DNA of 53,750 nt from Barthelona sp. PAP020 (taxonomy: Eukaryota; Metamonada: BaSk clade), in the NCBI GenBank assembly GCA_040182905.1, contig JARQWU010000040.1, positions 1-53,750 on the forward strand, read 5' to 3'. The notes under the pieces are model-generated. The model saw nothing but the letters and a program-made list of their open reading frames with translations, was not told the origin of the DNA and did not search any database. Each line of letters opens with the position of its first letter. Position 1 is the first letter of the stretch. The translations under genes and the position numbers were made by a program. This document shows positions 1-9,448 of the stretch, in pieces.

Positions 1-551
1 GTGTTCAGAATTTATTATTGAAAAATCTTGCTAATTTCATAAGTTCCTTTTATTAAGCCGCCTTTTCAATTTTGATGCCTATAAATGGCAAGAAGAAACT
101 ATAAAGAAGACATTTTCTTTTTTTCAATTGACCTGTTAGCTTTGCAACAAATGAATACAAGTTTGAAAGCATTGTTATGAACAATAGCAAATGATAGCAC
201 AATTAGAATAAGTGTCCATTAAAGTGTAAACATCTTTCTTTACTAACAGAAACTAATGGTTTTATCAAAATATTGTGAAAGAACTTTTTCTTTTTTGCAG
301 TCGAGTAGTTTGCCATTAAATCTTTTGTGGGACTACAAATTAAAATTAAAAAACCTGTTTGTTAGACATCTATTAATAAAAAGAAGTTTTAGAGGATATT
401 AGCGATTTTAACAGAATTGGAAAAATTGTTGAAACTGTTGAACAGGTTGTAAATTTACGTTTTAATTGGTAATAATATAGATAGTAATTTGAGAAAACAT
501 GAAGAAAGAAAAAGAAGGAAAAAAAATAGGAACGAAGTTGTCTGTTGTCTC
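1..551. other. Upstream spacer, no gene identified
   Basis: AT-rich sequence before the first WD40 gene. The WD40 frame stays open upstream of its first ATG to a TTG at 489, but no ATG occurs in that extension, so it is treated as leader. A short + strand open stretch at about 388-470 ends in tandem TAA codons and is too short to call. I see no tRNA, repeat or recognisable motif. Confidence 0.4.
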
Positions 552-1745
552 ATGAAAGGGCAAAAATGGAAAGATATTGTTGAATTGTTTGATTTAAGAA
601 TTGAATCTGAAAAACCTGTGGTATTTGAAGGCGATTTTCCCACTTATATAAGGGATTGTAAATATTCACCAAACGGCAAGTATTTGGCAATTAATACGGG
701 TGATTGTACTGTTTATGTGTACAATGCAAACAATGGAGATCTCATTCGAACTTTGAAAGATCATACAAAGGATGTTTGTGGTATTGCTTTTTCTCCAGAT
801 GATAAATTGTTTGCAACATGTTCACTTGATTATTTTATTAATATTTATGATGTCCATGATTTTTCCCTCAAAGGCATAATGAAAAATTTAACAAATGTTA
901 CTTGTATTTGTTTTTCAAATTGTTCCAATTATTTATATTCTGGAGATTCATTCAGTTGCATTAGATTATGGAATATTTATGATTGTATGGTTCTCAATGA
1001 AATAAAAATAGAAGGTCGTTGGATATTTTGCTTAAAATTATCTGTGGATGGCAGATTCCTTTTATCTGGCACTGAGGCTAAAACTGTTCAATTGATTGAT
1101 TCTCACAATTTGTCCATAATTCATACTTTTAAGCACAAAAAACCTGTGTATACTGTTGATTTTGAACCTACAAAAGGGATTATTGCTGCAGGTAACGTTG
1201 TTGGTAGTGTCAGAATGTGGGATATTGATAGTTTCTCTGTCATTCATACCTTCGAAATGGTATGGTCAGTGTATGCTCTTCAATTTTTGACTCCCACCAT
1301 TCTTCTCATCATGTCTGGTGATGGTTTTATCACCTCATACAATGTTGATACTTTTCAACAGATTCAAAGAATCCACTGTTCTTGTGATAGACATTATTTT
1401 TCATTTTGTGTCTATCCGGAAATGACAAAACTAACATGTGGACGATGTGATGGAAACACCTTCAAAACATACTCAATTGTACCCTTTTTCGGCCCTTCAA
1501 ATCTGTCAAAAATTGTTAAATATTCAAGAGATTCTGAACATGTCCTTTCAACTGTTATTTCAATGGCAATAAGTTCTTTTGATATCAGGTCTCTTGTGTC
1601 TGCTGGAGTTCACATGAATTTGGAAGAATATAAATATCTTGTTGACACTTGCTGGGACTTAGTTCTAATTAATAAAAGCAATGGTGGGAATATGCATGAA
1701 TTTTTCGAAAGTATAGATAATATTCATGACAGTGACTCAGATTAA
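552..1745 (+). CDS. WD40-repeat protein with conserved C-terminal tail (paralogue 1)
   Basis: A WD40 beta-propeller protein of unknown role. The start is the ATG at 552, which gives 397 aa, exactly the length of its paralogue at 3892-5085. About seven degenerate WD repeats are visible, with blade signatures such as CKYSPNGKYLAI, IAFSPDDKLFATCS and VRMWDIDSFSVIHTF. After the propeller comes a roughly 60-residue tail containing CWDLVLINKSNGGNMH that is shared with the paralogue. There is no signal peptide or membrane segment. AATAAA motifs follow the stop codon. WD40 proteins are usually scaffolds, so no specific function can be assigned. Confidence 0.85.
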   Translation: MKGQKWKDIVELFDLRIESEKPVVFEGDFPTYIRDCKYSPNGKYLAINTGDCTVYVYNANNGDLIRTLKDHTKDVCGIAFSPDDKLFATCSLDYFINIYDVHDFSLKGIMKNLTNVTCICFSNCSNYLYSGDSFSCIRLWNIYDCMVLNEIKIEGRWIFCLKLSVDGRFLLSGTEAKTVQLIDSHNLSIIHTFKHKKPVYTVDFEPTKGIIAAGNVVGSVRMWDIDSFSVIHTFEMVWSVYALQFLTPTILLIMSGDGFITSYNVDTFQQIQRIHCSCDRHYFSFCVYPEMTKLTCGRCDGNTFKTYSIVPFFGPSNLSKIVKYSRDSEHVLSTVISMAISSFDIRSLVSAGVHMNLEEYKYLVDTCWDLVLINKSNGGNMHEFFESIDNIHDSDSD

Positions 1746-2119
1746 ATGATTCCCTTTATGTTTTTGTTTTCATTGTTGATAATAAATAAATATTGCAATT
1801 ATCTGTTGTGAATTGAAAATAATTTTTTTTTCAAAATCAGTAATTTGCTTTTCCCTGCAGAGGCAGAAACAAATTATTATCATTTTTTTTGGATCAAAAC
1901 AGACCTTTCAATAATTTTCTTTCAATATTTTAATATTGTTTGGCTACATTGATCCTATATTTTATATTTTTAACAAACATTTATTTTTATCAATTTTCAA
2001 TCATAATTATTCTGTTTTTTCTTTTTATCCTGTTCAATTCAAATAAACAATTTTTGAGTTTTCGAACAATCATTTTTATTTGATTTTTTTGTTTGATCAT
2101 TTTTCTTTGTCTTTTTTAA
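1746..2119. other. Intergenic spacer with likely 3' end signals
   Basis: AT-rich spacer between two genes on the same strand. It carries overlapping AATAAATAAA just after the WD40 stop (about 1782-1792), a plausible polyadenylation signal, and long T-rich stretches leading to the next ATG. No coding stretch, tRNA or repeat was seen. Confidence 0.4.
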
Positions 2120-2872
2120 ATGAATTATAACAAAAGAACAGAACTATATGCAAAATACACAAAAGAAATGAACAATGCAGTGCGGATGGTTATTTTGTGT
2201 TCTTTATTGATTGCACCCACTGCAATGTTAATTCTTGGATTAGTCATTAATGTTTTAAGAACAGCTTTGTATTGGTGGATTTTAACATTTTGTTTGTACA
2301 TTGGAATGGTGTGTATTTATATTTTTGCAATTCCATCGTCGACAACAATATCAATAGACAATGAATTCTTCACAATTGTTCCTAATAATGGTGGATGTAT
2401 GTGTTGTTGTGGAATTCAAGTGTATCTTTCAGATATTTTTGACATGTCCATAATATCAAATAATTTTAGACATCATATAAGACATCATCGACATATGATC
2501 CATGTAAGTTGGGGTCATGCAAGATATCAAATGATAATTCTTACACATAGTCGTATGGTTTTATTGGCAATTCCTGATGTTGAACATTTTTACATGATAT
2601 TACATGTTTTGACGGGTAAAGGTAATCCAATAACGGACTATCATTTTCCCACTTCTTTCAGCACTGAAAATATGATGTTACAAGTTGATAATATTATTCC
2701 TTTAGATCAAATAAACACAAGGATGGATCCTAGATTGCGCTCACAGCAGATTCCTTTCAATAATGACGTTGTCTACAAGCCTCATTTTAAGCAAACTGTT
2801 GAACCTTACCCGCAGGATTTTCAATCTGATTTTTTTGACAACCCTCAACTTATGAAACCTGAAATGTTGTAA
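2120..2872 (+). CDS. Two-TM membrane protein of unknown function
   Basis: A 250-aa protein with two adjacent hydrophobic segments at about residues 22-45 and 51-72, separated by only a few residues, forming a hairpin anchor. A cytoplasmic-type domain follows (about 75-170) that begins with a beta-rich stretch, has a cysteine cluster (GGCMCCCG) and a His-rich segment (HHIRHHRH). The overall pattern of a two-TM hairpin followed by a beta-rich domain recalls bacterial-type PH-like membrane proteins, but this is only a structural impression. The C-terminal 80 residues are polar and probably disordered. It lies between the two WD40 paralogues. Confidence 0.7.
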   Translation: MNYNKRTELYAKYTKEMNNAVRMVILCSLLIAPTAMLILGLVINVLRTALYWWILTFCLYIGMVCIYIFAIPSSTTISIDNEFFTIVPNNGGCMCCCGIQVYLSDIFDMSIISNNFRHHIRHHRHMIHVSWGHARYQMIILTHSRMVLLAIPDVEHFYMILHVLTGKGNPITDYHFPTSFSTENMMLQVDNIIPLDQINTRMDPRLRSQQIPFNNDVVYKPHFKQTVEPYPQDFQSDFFDNPQLMKPEML

Positions 2873-3891
2873 ATTTTTGATAGTAACGGAGATTCTTTTT
2901 TGATTGATAAACGTTGATGAAATGATATTGTTGCCAATTTTATGATGCATAAATGGAAGAAGACAAGAATGAGACAAAATAAGCGAGCATCAAATTTCTT
3001 TAAGAATATCTTTGATGACAAAACCATTTCCTTTTTTCCATGATTTTCCTTTTTATAAATGGAAATATTTGTTCTGTTTTTGTTTATTCTTTCTTTTTTA
3101 GCCAAAATTTTTAGTTTTTATTTTTTGATAATGGTGGAAATTTGGATTCATTGAAAAAAAATAATATTTGGTCTCATCAAATAAGTTTTCATTTACGTTT
3201 ATAGACGCCCTGATTATCGCAACAGAGAGAGATAATCACACATGTAGACAAAGTTTCCAGTATTGGAAGTGATCAGTAACAATCGTTTTGGCGTTAAAGT
3301 GAAAAGGATTTACATAAGTTTTATTTTCTGCTCTATACATTAGGCCCACATTTTAAGATTACGTTTTTTTTTTTTATTAAAAGAAGACTGCCCTTCGACA
3401 TTAATTACGCTCAAGACAAGTTCGATCCCCCCAATAAAATCCCAAGCTCTCAGAAACAAAGTCTATAAACACAAAAAAATATAAATGAAAAAAATTTGTG
3501 CTTACTATTTTAATATATTCTGCATCCTATTGAAAATCCTCAAAAGCAATATCGCACATTGATGTGCAAAAAGGGAAATTCAAAAACCAAACTTCTGTGC
3601 ACACACATGTTTCAATATCAACTTTGTGATGAAAAGGAAGTATACAACTGAAACTATCACGATTTTGGATGCTAGAATAAAATAAATTCTTGAATTTAGC
3701 AACATTTCTTCGGTGAAATGAGATGAGTATACCGGTATTTTTTCAACAATACTTGGGAATTTGAAAACAAAAAACTTGAATAAATACAATATAACAACTA
3801 TCTCTCATCCATCTTATAATTAATCCCTGTTGCTTTCAAAAAATTGCTATCTTTAGAAAATGATGGTTGCTTTAAACCTTTTGGCGATTAA
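2873..3891. other. Long convergent spacer with coding-like and hairpin sequence
   Basis: About 1 kb between the convergent genes at 2872 and 3892. Open stretches on the minus strand at 2845-3105 and 3580-3789 begin only at TTG codons, so they are not called. The interval 3204-3295 can fold as an outer stem enclosing two hairpins (separate entry). The minus strand from 3631 to 3401 is one frame with a single internal stop. Base composition at 3200-3470 is less AT-rich than the flanks, suggesting an RNA gene or a decayed gene. Confidence 0.35.
3204..3295 (+). other. Candidate structured element (three-stem fold)
   Basis: GACGCC at 3204-3209 can pair with GGCGTT at 3290-3295 (one G-U). It encloses a perfect 8-bp hairpin, TGATTATC at 3211-3218 with GATAATCA at 3231-3238, and a 5-bp hairpin, TTCCA at 3255-3259 with TGGAA at 3264-3268. 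A T run follows at about 3364-3376. The shape could be a small structured RNA or a chance fold. It lacks the sequence marks of tRNA, U6 or 5S RNA, and no promoter box is recognised. Confidence 0.2.
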
Positions 3892-5085
3892 CTAGTCATC
3901 GACGTCACTTTGTTCACACATAAAGGTGTGCATATTGCCGTTATTAGTCTTGTTGATTGCAACCAAATCCCAACACATCTCAACAATTATTTTATATTCC
4001 TCTTCATTCATACAAATACCTGATGCGACCAATTCTCTTATTATTTGAGGATCCATATTCATGGCAATAAGATTTCCTAACACATACCCACTATCCTTTG
4101 ATACTTCAATGAGTTGGGACTGATGTGAAGGATCATATTCAGCCACAATTGAATAGAATTTAATAGCATTGTCCTCACATTTACCACAAGCCAATTGTCT
4201 CCTATCAGGGGATACCGCAAAAGAAAAATACAAATTCACACGACCACAATGAGCCTTTTGAATCCGCTGAAAGCTGTCAACATTGTATGAGGTAATACAT
4301 CCGTCATCAGACATAATAAGCAAGTTACTAGGTGTGATGAAATGAACTGACATTACAACACCACACACATCAATGGTATGAATAAGAGATCCTTCGTCTA
4401 TATTCCACAATTTTACTTTCTTCAAATTGTCTCCAACAGCAATAATTCTTTTGGTTGGATGGAAATCAATGGCTCTGACATGTCTTTCATGGATAAATGT
4501 GTGAACAACAGAGAAATTATTGGAATCTAGCAATTTGGCCGTATTATCTCCACTGCCCGTCAAGAGATGTTTCCCATCCGGTGAAAGCTTCACTCTATAA
4601 ACGATGTCAGCATGAATTTTTTTTTTCAAAACAGCATTACCACTATAGATATCCCATTTCTTCAGGATTCTCTTTCCATCACCAGAAAAAATGTAATTGG
4701 AACAATGAGAAAAACATATTCCATAAACTTCAACATTGTTGTTCAATCTACCCAAAATCGAAAAATCTGAAAAGCAATAAATGATAATGGTTCCATCACA
4801 TGAACAAGTTGCTAATTTTTGTCCATTAGGTGAAAAGCAAACATTAACAACCCAGTCAGTATGATCTTTTAAAGTACGATTCAATCTTCCAATTTCCACA
4901 TCAATCACATGAGTTTTTCCACAAGTACTTCCAATAACCAAATATTTACCATCAGGTGAGTATTCACAATCAAATAAATGACCAGAAAGTACATCTCTAA
5001 TTATCCTCCCACTACTTCTATCAATTTTGTGAGAAACTAAATCATCAATAATTTTTCCCAGAAATTCACCTGACGCAACAGTCAT
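3892..5085 (-). CDS. WD40-repeat protein with conserved C-terminal tail (paralogue 2)
   Basis: A 397-aa WD40 protein, the same length and layout as the + strand gene at 552-1745. The start is the ATG at 5085; a TTG ten codons further upstream is ignored. The repeats are better preserved than in paralogue 1, for example CEYSPDGKYLVIGST, VCFSPNGQKLATCSCDGT and LSPDGKHLLTGSGDNTAKLLD. The tail contains CWDLVAINKTNNGNMHTF, matching paralogue 1. The two genes point toward each other with one membrane-protein gene between them, which suggests local inverted duplication. Binding partner and pathway are unknown. Confidence 0.88.
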   Translation of the reverse strand: MTVASGEFLGKIIDDLVSHKIDRSSGRIIRDVLSGHLFDCEYSPDGKYLVIGSTCGKTHVIDVEIGRLNRTLKDHTDWVVNVCFSPNGQKLATCSCDGTIIIYCFSDFSILGRLNNNVEVYGICFSHCSNYIFSGDGKRILKKWDIYSGNAVLKKKIHADIVYRVKLSPDGKHLLTGSGDNTAKLLDSNNFSVVHTFIHERHVRAIDFHPTKRIIAVGDNLKKVKLWNIDEGSLIHTIDVCGVVMSVHFITPSNLLIMSDDGCITSYNVDSFQRIQKAHCGRVNLYFSFAVSPDRRQLACGKCEDNAIKFYSIVAEYDPSHQSQLIEVSKDSGYVLGNLIAMNMDPQIIRELVASGICMNEEEYKIIVEMCWDLVAINKTNNGNMHTFMCEQSDVDD

Positions 5086-5370
5086 ATCATACAATGAATC
5101 AAAAAAAAACGACAAATCTCAAATATTTAGTAATAACTGACTTCAAATCAAAAATGAAGTAATAATGGTTCATTGCATTTTTTGTAAGCTCTCTCTCTTT
5201 TTTTTTTTTGGCTTGACCAATTTTATAAATTTCCTTGCATTGTTTTGAAAGTTCAAAAGCAACTCCATAATCAATATTTTCTCATCTGAAAGTACTTTTT
5301 AACCCTTTTAGGCAAAAGAAAAGATAAGGAAACAAAAAAACAATCAAAAACAATTCACAAAATTTCCTAT

Positions 5371-7068
5371 TTACCAATCAGAATCATCATCGTCTTCATT
5401 AGATATAATTATTTTTGTTTTCTTTGCAGTTAAAGCAGGAGCTTCCAAGTTTTCTTTTTCTTCATTGCTGGGATTTTCATCATCAGTTGATGTTTGTTTC
5501 TTTTCTTTTTCAATTTTTTCATTCTTTGAATCTACATCACTGAAATCATCGTCAGTTAGATCCGAAAGTTCATCTGAAGCTGTATCTTTTACAGGTTTCT
5601 TTGGTTCAGGTTTCTCTTCAACCTTCGATTCTTTCTCAACATCCTTTTCAGATTTGCCTCCCATGCCTTGTCTCATCTCACTTAATCTCATTCTCAACTC
5701 ATCCATCATATTCATTGGTTGGTTAGACTTCGCCGATCTGCTTGGTAATTCATCATCATCATCATCATGTCTCTTTCTAGCGGGTTTCAACTTGAAATCT
5801 TTGTTTCGAATTTGATCAAGTAAAGAGGGAACTTTCTTTTTGGGTGCTGTTTTTTCTTTTGGTTTCTTTTCCGTGGCAGCTTTTTTTCCTTTTTTCTTCT
5901 TTGGCTTCAGACTTCCAGGTGGTGGGGGCAATTGTCCAGGATTTCCACCAGGAGGAGGAGGTAATCCTGTTGGAGGAGGAGGAAGACCGTTTGGAGGAAG
6001 GGGAATTCCACTTGGAGGACCCATTGGTGGTCCTGTAGGAATATTGGTGGTTGAGGTCGATGGTACACCAGCAGGAATGTTAGATGGAGGCCCAGGTGGG
6101 CCAGTTGTTGGAACCTTGACAGGTGAATTGTTGATTTGCACATTGCTTTGTGCTACACCATCTCTATTCGCCACCTGATCATGTGTGATCACATTTGTTG
6201 ATGTGGTGGAACTTTGAATATATGTAGGAGCTAATGTACTTTGAGGAACATCACCGACAAAAGCTAAGTCAGATGAAACAATACCAGGTAAATTTCCGAC
6301 CTGTATAGCAGGTGCTTGAATAAAGTCTGGTCTGTAGACAAATGATTGAGCATTGTAAGCAGAAAGAGCTTGCCCAGATTCAATAGTTGCTGGAGCCATA
6401 AATACATCTTCTTCTTCTTCTTCTTCTTCCATTGTTTTATGAGCAGCTCTTTGAATCGAGAGTAAGTTATCAGGGATAGTATTTGCTGAATACAAATTTT
6501 TATCACTGTTAAAGAGGTATAATGAGTTAATTGATTCATTCTTTGAAGAAAACATTCCCAGACCTTCCTGTTCATCCATAGGATCTTCAATGTTATATGA
6601 AGTTTTGATACCGGACGTGTATGTCATCCAAAGTTCAGATTCAATATCAAACTTTTCTTTAAAAACTGGTAAATTGGGACGAAATGTTGAAAATTTATCC
6701 AAATCTGTTAATTTTTCAGAAAACATTTCAATATTTTGATTAAAATCTGTTTTTAAAGATTTACTTATTGTAGAATCATTTTTACAAGGAAACTCAGCAG
6801 AAGAAAATATTGTAATGGCTTTCTTTTTATCATTAGCTATACTTTGAATCTTTGATTTACACTCATTTGTTCTATTTTGTAAAGATATTAAATCATCTTG
6901 AGTTTTTAAAATGGAATTTTCAATTTTTGCAAAGGTTGAATTGCAAACACTTTCTAACTGATTTAACATATCAATTATTAAATTATGTGATTCGTATTCT
7001 CTCGTATCATATAAAAGTAATGGTATTTTTTCACTCATTTCAATACAATAAACAAAAGATCCTTTCAT
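5371..7068 (-). CDS. WASH1: WASH complex subunit 1 (Arp2/3 activator on endosomes)
   Basis: A nucleation-promoting factor that activates Arp2/3 to build actin on endosomes. The N-terminal 170 residues match the WASH homology domain, with PLLLYDTREYESHNLI and a following coiled coil. The middle is linker and then a proline-rich region (about residues 315-380, runs of PPPP alternating with Gly). The C-terminal VCA module is visible: a segment around LLDQIRNKDFKL, a second around MNMMDELRMRLSEMRQ, and a terminal acidic stretch ending DDDDSDW, the Trp being the usual Arp2/3 contact. At 565 aa it is slightly longer than animal WASH1. A Met at residue 11 is an alternative start. It implies a full WASH complex elsewhere in the genome. 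Confidence 0.88.
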   Translation of the reverse strand: MKGSFVYCIEMSEKIPLLLYDTREYESHNLIIDMLNQLESVCNSTFAKIENSILKTQDDLISLQNRTNECKSKIQSIANDKKKAITIFSSAEFPCKNDSTISKSLKTDFNQNIEMFSEKLTDLDKFSTFRPNLPVFKEKFDIESELWMTYTSGIKTSYNIEDPMDEQEGLGMFSSKNESINSLYLFNSDKNLYSANTIPDNLLSIQRAAHKTMEEEEEEEDVFMAPATIESGQALSAYNAQSFVYRPDFIQAPAIQVGNLPGIVSSDLAFVGDVPQSTLAPTYIQSSTTSTNVITHDQVANRDGVAQSNVQINNSPVKVPTTGPPGPPSNIPAGVPSTSTTNIPTGPPMGPPSGIPLPPNGLPPPPTGLPPPPGGNPGQLPPPPGSLKPKKKKGKKAATEKKPKEKTAPKKKVPSLLDQIRNKDFKLKPARKRHDDDDDELPSRSAKSNQPMNMMDELRMRLSEMRQGMGGKSEKDVEKESKVEEKPEPKKPVKDTASDELSDLTDDDFSDVDSKNEKIEKEKKQTSTDDENPSNEEKENLEAPALTAKKTKIIISNEDDDDSDW

Positions 7069-7420
7069 TTATTCTTTGTTGGTAAATACTTCAATTTCTT
7101 TTATTTGATCAACTAATTAATGTAAAAATCCGAAAAGAAATTGTGCCTTTAGGTTCTATTGGTTGAAGGAGAAATGTTGAAAAAAAAAATCATTGTTCAC
7201 AATAAATTATTCAAAGGATTTAAATGAATTAAAATATTTATTTTAAATATTTGAAAAGGAACAATAATTCTTTGATGAAATATGAATAAATTCATGAAAT
7301 GAATTAAACTCTTCTACATTTAGTTAATTATTATTGATATCAAGTGATGTAGGTTCTTGAAAACCCTTTAGAAAAAAAAAAAAAAAAACACTCTCAAATA
7401 TCTTATTATTTTATGTATCA
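7069..7420. other. Divergent promoter spacer
   Basis: A 352-bp AT-rich spacer between the divergently transcribed WASH1 and a small membrane-protein gene. It contains poly-A/T runs (about 7176-7188 and 7373-7388) and no coding-like stretch or recognised motif. It presumably carries both promoters. Confidence 0.35.
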
Positions 7421-7972
7421 ATGAGCATTCAAACAGACAGAATTAATCGTGTGAAGAAATTGAAAGAATATTTTGACAAAGAACAGTTGATTAGATTGTT
7501 TGAAAGAGATCGAACTAGTTTTGCTATGAGAATATTTATGGCATTAATAGCTTTAGTTTTCTTTTGTATCTTTGGTTTAGTTATTCATAATGATATAACT
7601 AACGAAAATTCTTATATTATTTTAATTCCTGCAATAATTGGTATTGTTTTGACGATGATTATACTTTTTAAGGCATCTAATAGAAATATAAATGCACATA
7701 GTTATTTAGCAGGTTATTCAAATGGGGTATCTGACTTGCTTGAAAATATTCTTGAAGTGAAAGATATGTTTTCGGATGTTAGTATTGAGAATTTGAATAA
7801 TATGAGAGAAATCATGAGAAATTCAGTTCCTTATGTCAGTAAGAAAGCTATTTCTATGGGATTCTTAAAATATGATTTGGAGAATTCTCAAAATAATTCA
7901 AAGAATATAAAAGACTGTGATTTGTGTGAAGAAGTTCCTGTTGAAGATATTACTGCGGACGAAACCCTTTAA
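7421..7972 (+). CDS. Small two-TM protein, unknown
   Basis: A 183-aa protein, not recognised. A basic, amphipathic N-terminus (about residues 1-33) precedes two hydrophobic segments at about 36-55 (including FMALIALVFFCIFGLVI) and 66-85 (IILIPAIIGIVLTMIILF). The C-terminal hundred residues are soluble and helical in character, ending in an acidic tail with two close cysteines (DCDLCEE). A two-TM hairpin flanked by helices resembles small ER or vesicle proteins, but no family motif supports this. The start ATG is preceded by a T-rich leader. Confidence 0.65.
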   Translation: MSIQTDRINRVKKLKEYFDKEQLIRLFERDRTSFAMRIFMALIALVFFCIFGLVIHNDITNENSYIILIPAIIGIVLTMIILFKASNRNINAHSYLAGYSNGVSDLLENILEVKDMFSDVSIENLNNMREIMRNSVPYVSKKAISMGFLKYDLENSQNNSKNIKDCDLCEEVPVEDITADETL

Positions 7973-8147
7973 TATTTGGTTGATAAATTATTGATATTTT
8001 TTTGTCGGTTTTATATTGTAAAGTAGAATTAAGTTATGTTTTTTTTGATAAATAACCAGAAAAAGGAAAAAAAGTTGAAGAATCAGGCTTTTTAGTCTAA
8101 AACATCAAAACTCTTTTTTTTTTTCTTGTTTTTATCATTAATGTTTC

Positions 8148-9392
8148 ATGGATGAACCTGTAGACTCATTTTTATTACCATACGAATGGGAAAAAGAGCA
8201 AAGTAATGTTTGGTCTAAGCCAATTATTACATTTCAAGATAATGGTGACAACGATTCGGCAACTTTCAAAAATATGGAGGAAGAAATTGATTTATTGACT
8301 GATCCTGAAATAAAAACGATAAGAAGAAATTTTTTTCGTCATATTTTAATCATTGTGGATGCATGTGATGAATCGAATTTAAATGATTACAAGCCGTTGA
8401 GATTTGAATTTGCATTGTCTTTAGCTGTAAAAACTGTTGAAGGTTTATTGAAATTGTCAGATCCTTTCATCAAACTTTCGGTTTGGTTCATTGGAAAATT
8501 AGGGTGTTATGAGTTGTTTGATTTTGAGCCTATTGGTAAAGATCATATGAAAAGGATTACTTACAATGTGCATCGAGCTTCATTTTTAATGGATAAGAAA
8601 AAGACATTTCAAGAAGGTGGTAAGTTCAGTATGGCTAAAGTTTTGCTAGATTGTTGTAAATATTTTGATGCAAAACATTTGGATGGATCGCTTGCTGGAC
8701 TTGAGGTTCTGTTGTTTTTGACTTCGACCAGATCGAATGACATTGAGGTTTCAAATTTAAACCTTTCTGATGTTATTCAACGTGTTGTTGGTAAAAAGGT
8801 GATCATTAGTATTGTTGGGCTTGCTGCTGAAGTTTTTCTTTTCAAAAAGATTGCTGCAAATACAGGGGGTCATTATGTAGTCGTGCAATCATTGGAAAAT
8901 TTTTCAATCCAAATGGATCCATTGATTTTGCCACAACCTGCCCGAACAGGACTTCAAGGGACTTCACAAGAAAGATTAGGGTTTCCCCAAATTTTCATTC
9001 CTTCTGATCCCCTAGAAGGGATTTTATTGTGTTCATTACACTCAGATATAAGTAAACATGAGTCAAAGCATTATAAAGTACAAAAACAGCATGAGAGTCT
9101 TTACAAATGTCCAATTTGTGCTACTTTTGTTTGTTCAATCCCATTTTTATGTCCAGGTTGTGGGATTTTGTTAACATCTGCTGAGCAATTAGCAACAAAG
9201 GCCTCTTTGCTATCAGGTCCCCCTTCTTTTCAAAAAATTGACCATCATCAAACATCTGATGTAACATGTTTCTGTTGTCAACAATCAGCTCATGTGTGTT
9301 GTGGTAAATGTGACAGTTCATATTGTTTGGAATGTGCAAAAATTATGTCGCATGATACAGTCACTTGTGTTGGTTGTATGTTGACCAGATAA
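8148..9392 (+). CDS. SSL1: TFIIH core subunit p44 (Ssl1 / GTF2H2)
   Basis: A subunit of general transcription and DNA-repair factor TFIIH that binds and stimulates the XPD helicase. The N-terminal part has a von Willebrand A fold beginning HILIIVDACDESN (about residue 64), with the family segment IISIVGLAAEVFLFKKIAAN around 222-241 leading into a TGGHY motif. The C-terminus carries the paired zinc-binding region, CPIC near residue 321, PGCG, then CFCC, CGKC, CLEC and VGC. 414 aa is close to the family length. A four-codon upstream ATG at 8141 overlaps the start in another frame and might lower translation. It converges on the RhoGEF gene with 56 bp between stop codons. Confidence 0.9.
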   Translation: MDEPVDSFLLPYEWEKEQSNVWSKPIITFQDNGDNDSATFKNMEEEIDLLTDPEIKTIRRNFFRHILIIVDACDESNLNDYKPLRFEFALSLAVKTVEGLLKLSDPFIKLSVWFIGKLGCYELFDFEPIGKDHMKRITYNVHRASFLMDKKKTFQEGGKFSMAKVLLDCCKYFDAKHLDGSLAGLEVLLFLTSTRSNDIEVSNLNLSDVIQRVVGKKVIISIVGLAAEVFLFKKIAANTGGHYVVVQSLENFSIQMDPLILPQPARTGLQGTSQERLGFPQIFIPSDPLEGILLCSLHSDISKHESKHYKVQKQHESLYKCPICATFVCSIPFLCPGCGILLTSAEQLATKASLLSGPPSFQKIDHHQTSDVTCFCCQQSAHVCCGKCDSSYCLECAKIMSHDTVTCVGCMLTR

Positions 9393-9448
9393 TGATGATT
9401 AACCCAAAAATGTCAATAAAGAAAAAAAGTATTTTTTTTTTATATGTG

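Noticed and set aside
489-551. N-terminal extension of the first WD40 gene from a TTG
   Set aside because: No ATG in the extension. Starting at 552 gives the same 397-aa length as the paralogue.
2845-3105. Minus-strand 86-codon open stretch
   Set aside because: Begins only at TTG, overlaps the end of the membrane-protein gene, and shows no family features.
3222-3228. ACAGAGA box suggesting U6 snRNA
   Set aside because: The flanking AGC triad and U6 stems are absent.
3419-3432. GTTCGATCC resembling a tRNA T-loop
   Set aside because: No T-stem, D-arm or acceptor pairing around it.
3580-3789. Minus-strand 69-codon hydrophobic open stretch
   Set aside because: No ATG start and hydrophobic runs are common chance products of T-rich spacer.
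5465-6178. + strand open stretches opposite WASH1
   Set aside because: Antisense shadow of the proline-rich and acidic repeats of WASH1.
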